A stretch of DNA of 64,000 bases from Apostichopus japonicus. Taxonomy: Eukaryota > Echinodermata > Holothuroidea > Aspidochirotida > Stichopodidae. The position numbers were made by a program, and so were the translations under genes. This document shows positions 36,694 through 50,276 of this stretch, in pieces (within the stretch, counting starts at the first letter, position 1; each line of letters begins with the position of its first letter). Where the stretch lies: contig NC_092576.1 in the NCBI RefSeq assembly GCF_037975245.1, forward strand, positions 31,908,611 to 31,972,610. Direction: 5' to 3'. The notes under the pieces were generated by a model. The model searched no databases, was not told the DNA's origin, and was given only the letters and a program-made list of their open reading frames with translations.

Positions 36694-39600
36694 CTGTGAT
36701 GTTACATTCAGCTGAGAAAGCAACTGCTACGGGTGTTCACGCGTCCCAGTCCCCGCCCCCCCTCCGACTTTAAATAAACAATTATTGGCAAAAATGGTGT
36801 ATGGAGCCAATTTAAGACCCTAACTGGTAGTCTAATTATGCCTCAGAGTGAACCATTTAACGTCAATTTTGAAACAATTTCAGCAGGCGGATCTACATGG
36901 GAATTGCCTTCAACAAGCCAACCAACACACCGCCACCTTTTTTAAATTCTTCTTTCCATTCTAGACTTTCCATAACAGTAAAGGCCCTACCCAAGTCAAT
37001 CGGGAGGAATTTTGGATTTGCTGTTCCACCCCCCCACCCTTGAAATCATATATTACAAGTGGGGGTCGAGAAGGGGTCCCATTGTTCGAGTCCTTCGATT
37101 CGATTTCATCTAAATGCCCTATAGGTAGCCTCTCATCAGGTTATGGCAATAACGATGAATGCCCTGTTATATGTAAAGTAGGATATAGCCTATACATCTG
37201 TTATTATGATGTGGTACATGGCTACATGAAGGTAACTTGCTACAATGTGTACCTCTTTGTCAGGCGTCATTGTATATACAGTAGGAATAATAACTGGTTG
37301 GGCAACATGCCCACCCAACGGTTATTTACCGAATAACTGGACGGGCAATACTGCATTTTCGGATTTTTATGCAATTATATAATAGGGATTTTAACATCCG
37401 TCGGTTCAGTTTTTAAACTTCACACTAGTATTTTTTAGCACAACCTTAAGTTTAGACAAAAATTATAGTCGAACTACACCCCAGAATTGTTTCAGTGGGA
37501 GGACCCCACAACCCCCTACCTCCTAAATTGAAATGGAAAATTTTGGAATGTGAACTTACGTTACTGGGTACTAAACCATACAGGAGAGCTGATCCGTTTT
37601 CAGGATTGGAGAGGCAAACTTACCGCTCATGGACTTAATCAGAAATATACACAAATTAGCCACAAGATGTACCTCCTCCTTTATGTTATACACCCTTCCC
37701 CATATCTGTGTAGACATGTGACAAATCTCTTGATTGGCGTAGGAAGGGAGAAAAAAATGAATTGGTTGGGGAGGGGGTCGGGAGACATGCCAATTAAATA
37801 AACAATACACATTTTGTCATTATTTTGACCCACATGGAACACTAAAAAATTTCAAAATTTTCATATCAAAATGTTAATTATTTTATCCCGAAAGTTTTGA
37901 ATATTTCTGAGAATTTCAACCCTTTTTCAAAATTGAAACCCTTTTCTTGAAAATCAAGTTTGTCTAAAAATTGCAATTTGTACTACAACCGAAATTCTCA
38001 ACATTAAACTACTTATTCTAAAATTTAAAACCTATTCGATTGATTTCGACCTGTTTAATTCCCTTCATGTAAAGTGTCAATTTCTTTTTGTTTCAAATTT
38101 AAACTTTTAAAATGTCGACTTCTCAACTAAAAAATATTAGCGTTTTATCTCAAACTTGTACGTTTCTCTCCAAATTGCCATTGCATTTCTCGAAATCAAG
38201 ATTTCTTTCTTATACAAATCTCAACTATTTTATCTCAAAAAAATAAACTTTTCTTGATGAGGATGGTAATAAGTAAAAAGAGAGAAAGGGGGGAGGGGCT
38301 ACATGAATTGACTATTACAATTATTGGTGAATTGCCGACATAGTATTTTGATTAGAGCAATTACGAGGTACGTGAAAAGGCAAAACATCGTTTGATTGCC
38401 TTAAACTCTCTTTGCTGGTGCAAAGATTTAGCTGCATAATCCAGCACTGACATGAAATTAATTACAATGGTGGTTGGGTGGGGAGGAATGAAAAAAAGTT
38501 GTGTAGTTACATTTATTCCAGTAAGTTCATTATGATCAAGTGATTATTTGTAAAAACAAAAATGTAACTTGACACAGACACATTTTGTCTGCACGATGTG
38601 TCTGTAAGATGTGTATGACTGAACAAGAATGTTCAATGTAGGTTTTAATATTCATTAAACATGTACTCTCCTTCAAATCATTTGAAACAGACTGTATTTA
38701 AACATTAGTGTTAATTGTTTGTTTATTCATCCACTAACAGATTATAGGGTGGGAGAATGAGTACATACCTGTAAAATGCTTTTTTGCCCAAAATTTAACC
38801 GGTGGTGGGGAGAGGGGGGTGCACGGGGACTAACCCCCTACCGCTTAGAGAGAAATGTCAATGATAGCTTGATCTACATGATATAGGTTGTGTTGTAATA
38901 TTTACTTCCTCGAACCCTTCCTTACCATGATACCCAATCGACGTCAGTTTTTAAACTGTCTGTTTCCACCGGGCATGTATAACGATACGTACATTTATTT
39001 CTTTTGGCGCCAAAATGTCTGTTACAAATCTCAAACATCACCGCGAACAGCTGGGAAACATATGAATATCAGTGACTCATGATATTGAATATCTGTTCAC
39101 ATCTAGTATATATATATCAGTATCACTGACAATGAACGGTTTAGTGTTATATCAGTGGAGTTGCAGAGTACGTAGTATATTCGTGGGAGTTGTTTGTTAC
39201 CATTGACTTGTTGAGTGGTTTTAAACATGCATTGTTTAATTGAGAGGAACCGCTGTGAAAAGTTGAAACAGTAATTATTGATCAGAGCGATAATTTGACG
39301 GTATGGTATAGAGGCATAGGCTAGAATGTGTACAAAGGCCAGGCCAAACTTAGGTAGGCTAAAGGTTAGACTATAGTAATACAGTTAGGCTATGTTAAAA
39401 ATCTCAAACATCACCTGCGAAAAGCTAGAATTACTACTTTTAGCAAGAGGATATGCTTAGCAAATCTAACTAATAAATAATACAAAGCTTAACCTATCTT
39501 AGCCTAAAGTTGTTGACTGATTATCAAAAAATTCCAAGTTAAAGCATATCTTAAATATAAAGGAATTGAATAAAATACAATCCGAATCGAGATACTGAGT

Positions 39601-41595
39601 CTTCTTTAGGGATCTTAAATTAAGCGAAGAATAAAACCAGCCATTAACATTCTAGATGAGCTGATTCCTATCCTTTACTTCGAAAACAATTACTTCATTG
39701 TAGCTAACAAAAAGTATCCATAGACAAACTTTGGAACTTTCAACTCGACTTTACTCGTACACAATATAGCCGTACGAGAGCCCATAATATAGGCGTGAAT
39801 ACAAGTCAATCTATAACATTCCACAATTATTATTGTAATCACCTATCTTACTAAATCTACCAGGTCGGACATTTGAGCCAATTATATGAGAAACCTGCAG
39901 CTTTTTACCGAGCAGGCTGACTGAAATAATGTTACTTAATAACTGATTATTAGTTGAATAACCTAACTCCTGCCAATATACCTGACACCTAATGTGAAAT
40001 ATAGCTTTGTTATATACTGTATAGGGCCTAGAGCTTTGAGTCTCTATAAAATAGTTTTCCAATTTAAGTCTTATAATAATAATAAAATGAAATACATAGT
40101 TATTAAAAAGACATCTTTTGTCCATGTCTTTCCAGCAGCAACTAGATCGCGGTGTTCTACTCACAGCTGGTTTTGTCTTAATTTTGCCCACATAATTATA
40201 AAAAAACTGTACGTCATTTCCAAGCCAACAGATTTATGGCCACATGATTTTAAAAAGTAAAATGGTTTTGAAATTGACAGTTCGCCACTTCTTTCACTCA
40301 ATAAGAGAAGTTCGCCAGAGCCGTAGCTCTAACGTTAAAATTTAAAAGGCGCCATCCTCTCATTTAACTTGTAATTAACTGATTTATCTCTCGTGTTTGT
40401 AAATCTTTATTTGTCCTCTATCTGTTCACACCCGCTGAACTCCATAGTAACAGAAGATATTACAATGAAGAACCAATCAACCCGATCAAACTTAGAAGTA
40501 ATAATTAATTAGTATAATTAAACCCCCAAGGATATGAAGTGTTTCCAGATAACAATATCATTTGTGAAAAAAAATGTAAAAACCGGTGGTACTATGTAAT
40601 TGGAAGAAGTGATAAAGTATAGAAATTTAAGATTATAAGCAATACCCAATTTAGGAATATCTACAAACACAAAGAAAGAAAAATGCTATATTTTGAAAAA
40701 ATCCACTAGAAGTTATGTCACACACAAACCGTAACTTAGGAATGAATTTGATAACTAAACACAGATTGTCATCATTGTTTAAACAAATGGTATTAATTGG
40801 CAATAATTATAATTCAAGCAGAATAGTCGGATTTGGATCAATCATGAAATAATTTGTATATTAAAATTTCAGTCTAAGCCTCATCAACCTTCTCTCTTGA
40901 AACTTGAATTTGATCTACCGTACATCTGCTTCTCTAAATTGCATTTTAATTATAAGAAACAACCTATTGATTTAAATATAATTCTTCCAAATCTCCTTAA
41001 ACTTAATAAAAACCTGGTATTAGTTAGAGTAGAAGTTTCCTTTTCATGATTCCTATAACATTAAATTACATTTTCTTTCTGAAAGTTCTAAATAAAAATA
41101 CAAATAAATTTGATCAATTTCTTCCAAAGATAATCTCAATTATTATGTACCCATTTCTTATAAAATTCTCAACCCGTGATTAAGATTTGTTTCCTATTAA
41201 CTAATAAATAAAAATATGTATCCTCAAATTCTTACTTTATTAAACCTTACTAGCTATAAAACCTTTAGGAAATAATTTAATCGTAAAACAATGAAACTGA
41301 TCCTTTAATCCTACATAACTACTTTATTTTCCTCTAATCTAATCTAATCAAATCTAATTATTTATGTTAATACTTGTCTCCCCTTAAACTCAATCCCGTA
41401 TTTCCTTTCCATTAACATATTCCTTCTTACAAATAAACACGACCTAATTGTCTTAGTTTATCGCTTTATTTTCCTTTATTTTATTTCGTTATTTCTATTA
41501 TTTATAATATCATTATAATTATTCAAATCCTAACCAAATCCAATCTATTTATCTCTATCTACTCTATTATCAGTAACTCTATTCTTTCATTCTAG
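36694..41595 (+). other. Last part of the NLR intron
   Basis: No exon was found before 41596. 37840-38240 is a degenerate periodic region rich in CAAAATT and TCTCAA. 40880-41595 is pyrimidine-rich on the + strand. Several G-rich runs occur (37767-37782, 38804-38818). Confidence 0.45.
37840..38240 (+). repeat. Degenerate short-period array of TTTCTCAAAATTGAAA type
   Basis: Variants of TTTTTCAAAATTGAAACC, TTGAAAATCAAG, TTCTCAAC and TTTATCTCAAA recur at roughly 20-30-bp spacing. Divergence is high and no unit is exact. Confidence 0.45.
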
Positions 41596-41801
41596 ATTCC
41601 TATCTCCTGTGTGGATATAGATTACTGCTCTCCTAGAGCTGATGAGTCTGGTCTGAACCTTATCCTTCAGTCTGGTCTCTCTCTCTGTATCCTGAGTTCT
41701 CTCCAGAAGCTGGATATCTGGGACATCACGATACTAACTAATGAAGAGTTGGCGGCCATCTTGTCTTACTCCTCACAGTGTACAAGCTTGAAGGAGCTGG
41801 T
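41596..41801 (+). CDS. Leucine-rich-repeat exon of an NLR gene
   Basis: An exon of 206 bp runs from the acceptor CATTCTAG (ends 41595) to the donor GTAAGT (starts 41802). It is open from the first base and begins IPISCVDIDYC. It carries LRR-like spacing: LSSLQKLDIWDITILTNEEL, then AAILSYSS, then CTSLKELV. This is the LRR style of echinoderm NLRs. It begins in phase 0, matching the end of the NACHT exon, and the junction EIASKNN|IPIS reads naturally for this family. The simplest reading is one gene with a 34-kb intron; two separate NLR genes cannot be excluded. It ends in phase 2, so at least one more exon is expected downstream, and I could not find it. Confidence 0.75.
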
Positions 41802-44482
41802 GTAAGTATTCCGGTGTAGATATCATCATAACAGTTAAACGGAATTAATTTAATTAATAAAAGTTATCAATATTAAACTAACAATAAAGAAAGTAAAGTC
41901 TGCTGTATTTTAATGTCAAGGATTGGATTTAATTAGTTTAGTTGAATTTATTTCGATAATTAGGTCATCGTGATAGGAAATCTGTAGAATGTTATGATAA
42001 ATGGAACAAAATATAATGGATTAATAGGAAATATTTCAAGAGGGTGTTGGTAAGAGAAGGGGTAGGGGTGGGTGGGGGTTGTTTAAAATGTTCTTTGTTT
42101 AGTTTACTGTTAAAATTTAACTAAGAAACAGGAATTTTAATGACAGGAATGTTTATTAGGAGAAAATAAGAGATATAAACAAGATAGTTGGAATTTCATA
42201 ATTCTAGCGAGAATAATGAATTCTAAAGTAGAGTTTAATAAGAAATAACTATTACTTTTGACTGAAACCTCCAAAATATTTGTTTTTTAATTATGTACAA
42301 TTTACGTGAAAAAATGGTCAACGAAAGAAATTGAAAATCGTTATTAATATAAGAGTAGTAAAATTATGGCAATAAAAATAACAAAAGCAATAACATATAA
42401 CTTTATTGTTTAACCCTCCTCGCTCCACCCCTAAAATTGCGATCAAATGATACTTCTCTAGTAAATCTGAGATGTAAACCAAACAAGCAACTAATTAAAC
42501 AGTTTTACTGAGTTGCCGAAGTTTATGAAATAATTACTCAAAATAAGTTAATAAATATGAGGTATCAAAAAGGGATATAAATAATTGTAATGGAGTTAAT
42601 AATAAGTTAAATTGTATTTTTTAATATACAATAAAATCATAAAGGCTAATATGTATCTCATAAATTACAGAGGTTAATATTTAAGAACTACATAAGTTTC
42701 TTTTTTATTTGAAATACAACTTTTCACCAAATTATAAGCTAAATTAATATTTATTTTCAATATTTTTTCATAATTTTAAACAATAACATAAAAAGTCATC
42801 GTGAGCTATAGCTTTTTTATAATTCATAACTTTGAACAAAAACTGTTTAATATGTTAATATTCCTCGTATAAATATTACTTCATACTTGATTCGATCATG
42901 ACGTCCCTGCTTTATCCTTTACAATTTAGTGTAATTGAATCCCCTCCCACACCCCACCCCAACCCATCACTTATAACCCATTCGAACACCGGTTTCACCC
43001 AATACATTCCCGACACCTCCATTTATCAATCCATCGTAACTCTACCTGCCCCCTTCAGATAACCGCCATTACACTCTTTGTTCTTAGCAGTTTCCCTTTT
43101 CAATTCATTTTGACCCTCACCCCACCGTAACCTATCACTACCTCCTTTGTTCCTGCCATCAAGTGGTTATTTTTTATTATCTCCAGCTCCATTATCAGTT
43201 ACTTGTGTATTCTTCGTTTCTACATGAACATTGTTTTCTTTACATATGCCTACTAAGAATATTGTAGTTTTATATACTGGGACGTATAAACCTCGCTAAT
43301 ACTTTAATATATATCTTTTCTCAGAGTCAAATTGGTTACACAACTAATATATTCAGTTTAATATATCGCTACTCCTCTCACCTTCATTAGTTCATCAGAC
43401 CAACCTCATAACAAGTTTCCCATTTCCATCCTTACACATTCACGTTAATGTTATTAGTTGATATGTTCCACAGTGTATGACGTGTTACTAAAAACAATGA
43501 AAGAAATATTTAAGTCGCCCAATCCCGCCTCACCCGACACTCCCAAAGAAACAGGGAAAAAACTATTCAGTAATACCATGAATGAAATAAAATATAAACG
43601 AAAATTATTTAGCATGTCATATTCTCAATGCCATTCCAGGAATAACAGTAACCACGAAAAATGTATCACTGAAAAGTATGATACATTAGCAGCATTGCTT
43701 GGTCAAATTATCAAAAAAATGGAATACAGATCAATATATGATTATTCACTTTCTAGACTATCAGTGCTCTATCCCAATCCCGGTATTCAGTATCAGTAAG
43801 TTTAGTCTAACCTCCTCCACCATTCAGACAACCCTACTGTTTACCTGTTCCCGCCACTGCCCCCCCCCTTCACCCTCCCCTTCAGAGAGATGAATCTGCA
43901 TGTTTTTAGAGATCCCATCAAATCCATTCCATGTTTCTACCCGATAACATCATCACCGTTTTAGTACACACACGAGGCCTATTCTACTTCTACAATAGTT
44001 TTCTGTACAAATATATACAGCGCTTACATTATACAGACGAGTGATTCAAACAATTTTTGTTCTAAAGCAAGTCAATGGTAAGAATGCCACACCTGGAACT
44101 CCGGTAAATATCTCATTAGCATAATAATAGGTGACACGAACCAGTTAAAGCCAATGAATAAAATTAGGTAAACAAACCACGTGCCCATTGTATCCCTGAA
44201 ACATTGTCAGTGAACGTGTCAAAGTAACCATGGAAACAGACATTAAGTAGGTCATTAGGTGTACAGCAGTGACTACGAATCATCCGTTGTGGGAAATAAC
44301 ATATTTTTATTAGATCATACGCCTTGTAATTGCATACGTTGCGTTCTTAATTGTTGGTTATTCTTTGTAAGTTTTACTTTAAATTAGCAAAATTGCTGGC
44401 CAGGTTGATTACGTAGAAATGCGAAAATCGATAAACCGAGTTCGGTAATCGAAATACCAGGTTTGATATCAGCGGTTTCTGT
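41802..44482 (+). other. Sequence after the LRR exon without recognised exons
   Basis: Purine-rich and AT-rich to about 42700, then C-rich at 42935-43200. An open frame of 113 codons (43458-43799) has no recognisable domain. A downstream NLR exon is expected from the phase-2 end of the LRR exon, but none was recognised here. Confidence 0.4.
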
Positions 44483-44483
44483 G

Positions 44484-45300
44484 TTATCGACCTTGCTATG
44501 TAGCAAGGTCGAAAACGCGGGAAACGAGATGAATTTTTCAAGGGAGGGTGACGAAGTCTTTTGGGTGGATTTATGCCTATATGCGCCAGGAAGGGGTGCA
44601 GGTTTAAGCTATTTCACTAAATGTAGGTCGAAAACGCGGAAATCTTAAAGTTTACAATGGATGAGTTAGATTATTTTGTCAAGGGAGGATGAAGAAGTTT
44701 TTTGAGTGCATTTCAGCCAATATGCACCAGGAGGGTTGGGAAAGGGCACATGTTTTTTGTTATTACTACATGCAGCTCGAAAACGCGGAAATGTGTGTTT
44801 ACACAATGAAGGCCAAACTAGAGGATTTGTCAAGGGAGGGTGAAAAATTGTTTTAGGCGCATTTCAGCTGTATGTAAAACGCGAAAATGTTTCACAATAG
44901 TAAAACTAGCGGATTTTGTCCATTGGGGGTTAAATGTTTTCTGAGCGCATTTCAGCCAATATGCGCCAGGAGGGGGTGCGGGAGGGGTGAAGGCTCCTTT
45001 TTTCTAAATGTTTTTAACGAAGGCGGAACTAGAAGAGTTTAAATAGGGAGGGAAATAAGTGTTTTTGGCTAACGCATTTCAGCCAATATGCGCCAGCAAA
45101 GGTGTGGGGAGATAGGTTGAGGCATTTATCACTAATAAAGTGTTTGCCAATATGCTCAAGTATGCAGTGGGGCTATGAATCTTTTTTCAGTAAGTGCAGG
45201 TCAAAAACGTGGAAACATTTTTTTTTACAATGGCGAAACCAGATGATTTTGTCAAGAGAGGGTGAAAAAGTGTTTTTAGCGCATTTCAGCTGAACCCAAC
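44484..45300 (+). repeat. Left inverted-repeat block: ~6 tandem units
   Basis: Units of about 115-170 bp have the order CGAAAACGCGGAAA, ATGGCGAAACTAGA, GATTTTGTCAAGGGAGGGTG, GCGCATTTCAGCCAATATGC, GCCAGGAGGGG, then TTCACTAAATGCAGGT. The first unit starts with the 22-bp palindrome. Confidence 0.85.
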
Positions 45301-46005
45301 CAAAGTAAACTAACGTGTTTCAACTAGGTTTAACGTTGTTCCCAGTTGAACCTGATATTGTTATCAAACGTCCTGAAGGCCAATAAACACCAAGTTAAAG
45401 TGGCTAAAGTTTGTTTTAAGAAATATTTCAAAGAAATAATTTTGTTTAATTTTTGAATAGTTAGCATATTTGCAAGAAATATTTATTCTACTCGGATTAT
45501 ATCACAATTTGTTGACCTAGATATTCCATGTCACAGACTTACAGTATTATATGAAATTACCACGACGACGCAATATTTTCGGAATAAATATGTTATGATT
45601 TAAAAACTCATCAATGGAATAGTTTAGTTACAGGTCTAGTTTTAGTCGACATACATAAGTACACCATAACGTTGGCTACTGAGGAATGTTGCCATGAAAC
45701 TGAAAATACTGTTATGGATGCGTTTGAACTAAAAACCAAGAATTCCTTTTAATACCGTACTTATTTCCAATATGTCCAGGGCGTCTACAGGAATTTCCGC
45801 AGGGAGGGGTCCAACAGTTTATGAAACGTAGTGATCGCCGTCCTGTTGGAGGGGTCTAAGGGGGAGGGGTTTCACCCTGTATACGTGCCTGATGTCATGA
45901 TGAAGTTAACTTGGTGATTCAAACGAACCTCTAAAAATGCCAAACAAGATGTTTTAAAGTCGAAATAAATTATTCACCGAACTTAGGTTTCAAAAGCAGG
46001 CGAAA

Positions 46006-46009
<4 letters not shown>

Positions 46010-46097
<88 letters not shown>
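46010..46097. repeat. (TA)n microsatellite, left
   Basis: A nearly pure TA run of about 85 bp, followed immediately by the GGAGACA-motif cluster. Confidence 0.95.
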
Positions 46098-46099
<2 letters not shown>

Positions 46100-46117
46100 A
46101 CTAAATTATGTCATTAG

Positions 46118-46380
46118 GGGACAAACACTCGGAAAAAAATGTAATTTAGGAGACAATTTTCATTTCAGGAGACATTGTTTTGTCTCCGAAGTTCTTTCAG
46201 ATGATATCTCGGCGTTACCGCTGAAATCAAACCTCCCGCCAATACCAGAAGTGGCTATTGCATCCCGCCAGAGTGTGGAATACTCCATTTAGTAATAGGA
46301 GCGTCCAGTCTTCATTACAAGGCAATTTAAAATTGCAAGAAATATACTGAGTTGTTTTCACATTCCACTTTGGAGACAAT
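46118..46380 (+). promoter_or_regulatory. Left subterminal cluster of GGAGACA motifs
   Basis: GGGGACAAA at 46117-46125, GGAGACAA at 46149-46156, GGAGACA at 46168-46174, TGTCTCC at 46181-46187 and GGAGACAAT at 46372-46380. The same motif clusters on the right side (62219-62490). Repeated short subterminal motifs are often recombinase or transposase binding sites; that role is inferred. Confidence 0.4.
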
Positions 46381-46511
46381 CATTTTTTTGGGAACTACGG
46401 GCATATCCTGCTGTATATCTCTTCTAGATTTCTACAGAATATGTTTTTATTACTTCTATACCGGTCCATAGTCGCAACGTTATGAATATAACAAAATCGT
46501 GAGATATATAG

Positions 46512-46666
46512 ACGATTTTCCGAAAATCGTTCCTATTTTCGTTATGGTAAGTTCTGATGACGTAATTCATCCGTTCAATTCACTAACCGCACTCGTACGT
46601 GTACTAGCTTACAACTTACAAGTGCAAGCCAGGGACATCGGATCAAGTTATTGTGTTTGACCAATG
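46512..46666 (+). promoter_or_regulatory. Possible promoter and first exon of gene B
   Basis: A 19-bp palindrome (ACGATTTTC C GAAAATCGT, 46512-46530) is followed by a CRE-like TGACGTAA at 46558-46565. About 100 bp further on is a strong donor, CCAATG|GTAAGTT (exon end 46666). The ATG at the exon end would open the frame of the next candidate exon at 48744. This is inference from motifs and phase only. Confidence 0.25.
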
Positions 46667-48743
46667 GTAAGTTAATCGAGAAAGAGTTAGTTTAGCATGT
46701 CATATACGGAATAAACAGTGATTTTACTTTGACAGAGTAAATTTAGGAGGCAAGCCCAGTGATTGCATCCACCGAACAATGTTCCCAAGCTGATGGCGTA
46801 GGCCGAAGTTATCCTTGACTAACGTTATGCTACAGTTACAATAGGCATATCTACCCTACACTACAGTAGGCCTACATACGGAACTGAAGTGCAGACTAAA
46901 TGTTTTATTTCTAAATCTAATTATTTATGATTATGATCATTTTTTATTAGTTTTAGTCTAATTCTTTAAGTATATTCATATTTTATTTTTTCGTTATTTT
47001 CTGTTGTGGTTTTTATAATGCCTTATCTTAATAAATCAATCATATAAACTAAGACAGGGTTCATTGGCATGCATGGATGATGGAGATAGAGCAAATAATT
47101 GGTCACATTTTGGTTCCATGTAGCGAAATGCTTGAAACAATTTTGAATCTTTTTCATACTTGTGAAATTAATTACATCTACTTCGATTACTGTTTTTTCC
47201 TTGAACGGTGGTGCATATTTTTTGACAGTGAAGTTGACTTTGATTTTGCTAGACATTTTGTGTCCTATTGGAATTACCCATGTGAAATAGCTCACATTTG
47301 ATGCTGGCTAAAGAAATTAGGTAGGCTATTGCCTAGTCAATTAGTAGTACTAAGGCCTAGGCCTGTAGTAACTACATAAGTAATGACTGGTGTTAAGGCC
47401 TACTGTAAGCCTATATAGCGAAATGTTAGGCCTAGGCAGGCCTAAGCAAAGGCATGTAGCACATATACACATAAGTAAGTCTACGTTAGGCCCTAGACTA
47501 AGTTCTAAGTTTATGTGTTTGGCTATTTGCACTTCTACTTCCCTTGTACTCTAACTTCAAAGTTAATTTCAGGGACCAAAGTTGTGAATAATAAGTGGGC
47601 TACCTCATACTCATACTCATGGTCTTACATTCAAAGCCTTGATTATTTCACATCTAGGCTAGGGCTAATACTCCGAGTCCTACAAACTCCCTTTACCCTA
47701 AGTAAAGGGTTTCTTGTACCTGCATAATTGTTTAGGTCTAGGCTTAGGCTGTGGTGGCTGTAGGGAATCAGAATCTGATTTCAAGGGGAGGGGGACTTAA
47801 AAACTGCACTTTGCCTTGGCTAGAGAAGAAAAATGGAAACATCAAACATACAAAGCTTTGAATCCAGCACTTGAAGCAATATCTCCCCACTGCCCTTGTC
47901 CCCGGATTAAGGATTTAAATAGGCATTGTGACTTCTACCTCCACTGTTCTTCACTCATGAGAATTAGTAAAAGGGTCAAATGCAGTCATCCCAATTTTTC
48001 CTGTATTTCAAGCTTGTCTGGCTCTTTCCAACAAGACCATTCATTTGTTTCTGAATTGTTAAATTTATGGAAGATAAGTCCTTGGATCTATATGTCATTC
48101 ATAATTCTTTTATATCATTCTTGAAACATGAAAGTACTTTTGAGGGAGATGAGATTTGACAGGTACAATGTTCTGATGGTTTAAAAGTTAGGCTCAGGGG
48201 TCGACTGATTATGCCCTTTAAATAAGGTTAGCAGTTATGGTAAGATAAAGCCACTTTCACTATGACTTTGGCTCTGCTCTAAGGGACTTGTATAGGAAGC
48301 ACTTTGGAGATTGCCTGTTGTATCTACTTAGACCCTGTGTTGGATACCAAAGTAATAACAAACAAAATTGTTGTCACTTGTCAAAGTGTGTTGTGTACAG
48401 AAATGTCTTTTCATCCATTTTCAAGCAAGGTATCCCCCCCCCACCACCCGCTCCCTGAAGAAGTCTATGTAAGGCGAACTGCATCGTAGCATACAAATCA
48501 TGTGTGTTAATATGACACTGTTTTTCATATACTGAACCAATACTGTTATATACACATGCGTAGGCCTACTATATGTAGTGGCAAATACAAAACTGTTTAT
48601 CCTCAATCTCAAAGAAGTGACAAATAAAGGAGCTTTGATGCTCATTATTATATATAAATAGAGGTTATGTAACAGTGAAACAGATTTAGGATAGGTATAT
48701 TTTCCTGCATTTATATAAGTGCTTTATCATTTTTATACTACAG
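46667..48743 (+). other. Intron-like stretch within the giant element
   Basis: No recognised exon. 47340-47500 is rich in TAGGCCTA. Open frames at 47077, 47515 and 47816 show no domain. Confidence 0.4.
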
Positions 48744-48859
48744 CCCATAATGACTTGTGAATGTGATGTGGACTGGACAGTCGTTTCAATTATATTAGCA
48801 CTAACTGGCATCGCAGCTGTACTGATTTACATATCATTTATACTACTTATGCATCCATG
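48744..48859 (+). CDS. Candidate exon encoding a single membrane-spanning segment
   Basis: The exon runs from TATACTACAG (acceptor) to GTAAGG (donor). It is open from its first base and reads PIMTCECDVDWT, then a hydrophobic stretch VVSIILALTGIAAVLIYISF, then ILLMHP. This looks like a short extracellular segment followed by one transmembrane helix. It ends in phase 2. Joined directly to the exon at 50277 it would stop at once (TG+A), 11 bases before the ATG at 50289. So it is either an upstream ORF, part of another gene, or lacks an intermediate exon I could not find. I do not recognise the protein. Confidence 0.35.
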
Positions 48860-50276
48860 GTAAGGAACTTTCAGAATTATTCTTTGTTTTTTACCATACA
48901 AATTATGCATATTTGTTCAACCTATATCTACTATAAGAAAACAGTTTTCAATTGAAAGGGTTGTGTCATACTGTACACAGTATTGTAATGTATTGTAATG
49001 TGAAATTTGTACAGTTATGTGATATCCTACTTCAGAGTGCCGCTGTGACAGCACTAAAGAACATATAGGCCGACTCAAAATGTGTAACACCTACCTTACT
49101 GCCCAGTCCCTAATTTTGAAGATTATTATTGAGATTTAACTGCATTTAGATTTTACAACAAGTATATATGTAAAACAGCAAATAGCACAATCACTTTAGG
49201 AATAATTCATATTTTCTCAAATTAATGGCCTTATGTAGAATCATCTCTATACATAAAAACAAAGGACTACAGTTGTTAGTTTTAAATGTATATATAAATT
49301 AATCCTTACATTGCTCCAGATGAATAAATCAACCAAATGAGATTGTGCACTCAGTGTTCCAGGTGGATATATCCGCCTTAGAGGAATGGTGTGTTCAATG
49401 TATTAGTTTGTAACACCCCGTCCCATGCTGTTTTCATTTCTGAAATGTTTATATTAGAGTAAAGGATGCAATTCCGCAGAAATCTATGCTATACATGCAG
49501 TTGCACTGATATTTTTGGAGAATTTTACAATTGGACATGGCTTGTTGCTGCAAGTAGTGTATAGAGGAGGCACTTGCTGAAATAATAGCTGATCTCAGCA
49601 GTGATGATGAGGGTTTTGCTACTTGAATTCAGCATTACAGTGATAATAGTTCACATTATAAGTTAAATTTATCAAACTAAACACTTTCAAAGTTTTTCAA
49701 AGTATATACCATAAGAATGTAAATTTAGTTTCCAACAATATTTATGTATGTGTTATGTTAGGCCTTGGCAAATGATTAATTCAACTAAAGTAGTCTACAA
49801 AGTGCAATATTATGCCTGGCCTGGTCCAGTTATATGTGTAAGCTTTGCTGATGTGACAGGCTTTTAAATATGCAAAAATGACTACGTGCCACACGGTCAG
49901 AGCAGGGGTAACTTGTGATGCAATAATAGCGCGTTCAAAATGAGAATGTGAAAGAGACAGTTCAATTTCTCTTCTGTTTCTATGCTATAACCTGTAAATG
50001 TGTGTGTGAGTACTCACAAGAGGACAAAGTCTGTCTAGTCTATGTATAATAACCTTCACCTGACAAGAAAATTTCACTGATTGACAATGACAGGGTAATC
50101 TTTCTATTGTTAGGAGTTAGTATAAAAAGGACAAAAACAAAGAGGAAAATATCACAAGAATTTACAGTTAAAAAGCATGTTTCTGGAGACAGGCCTCTCC
50201 GCCTAGTTTTGTTCAGTACAGGGTTAGGGTTAGGGTTTGATTTAGTTCCAATTCTGATGATTTTTTTTTACTTCAG

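Noticed and set aside
36267-36773. 168-codon open frame, + strand
   Set aside because: Falls in the TATACG-rich patch and the possible transposon remnant; no recognisable motif and low-complexity ends.
43458-43799. 113-codon open frame after the LRR exon
   Set aside because: Charged and without LRR spacing, and I could not recognise a family; no convincing splice sites that fit the phase-2 end of the LRR exon.
50221-50235. Telomere (GGGTTA repeats)
   Set aside because: Only two to three units inside an intron; an interstitial motif, not a chromosome end.
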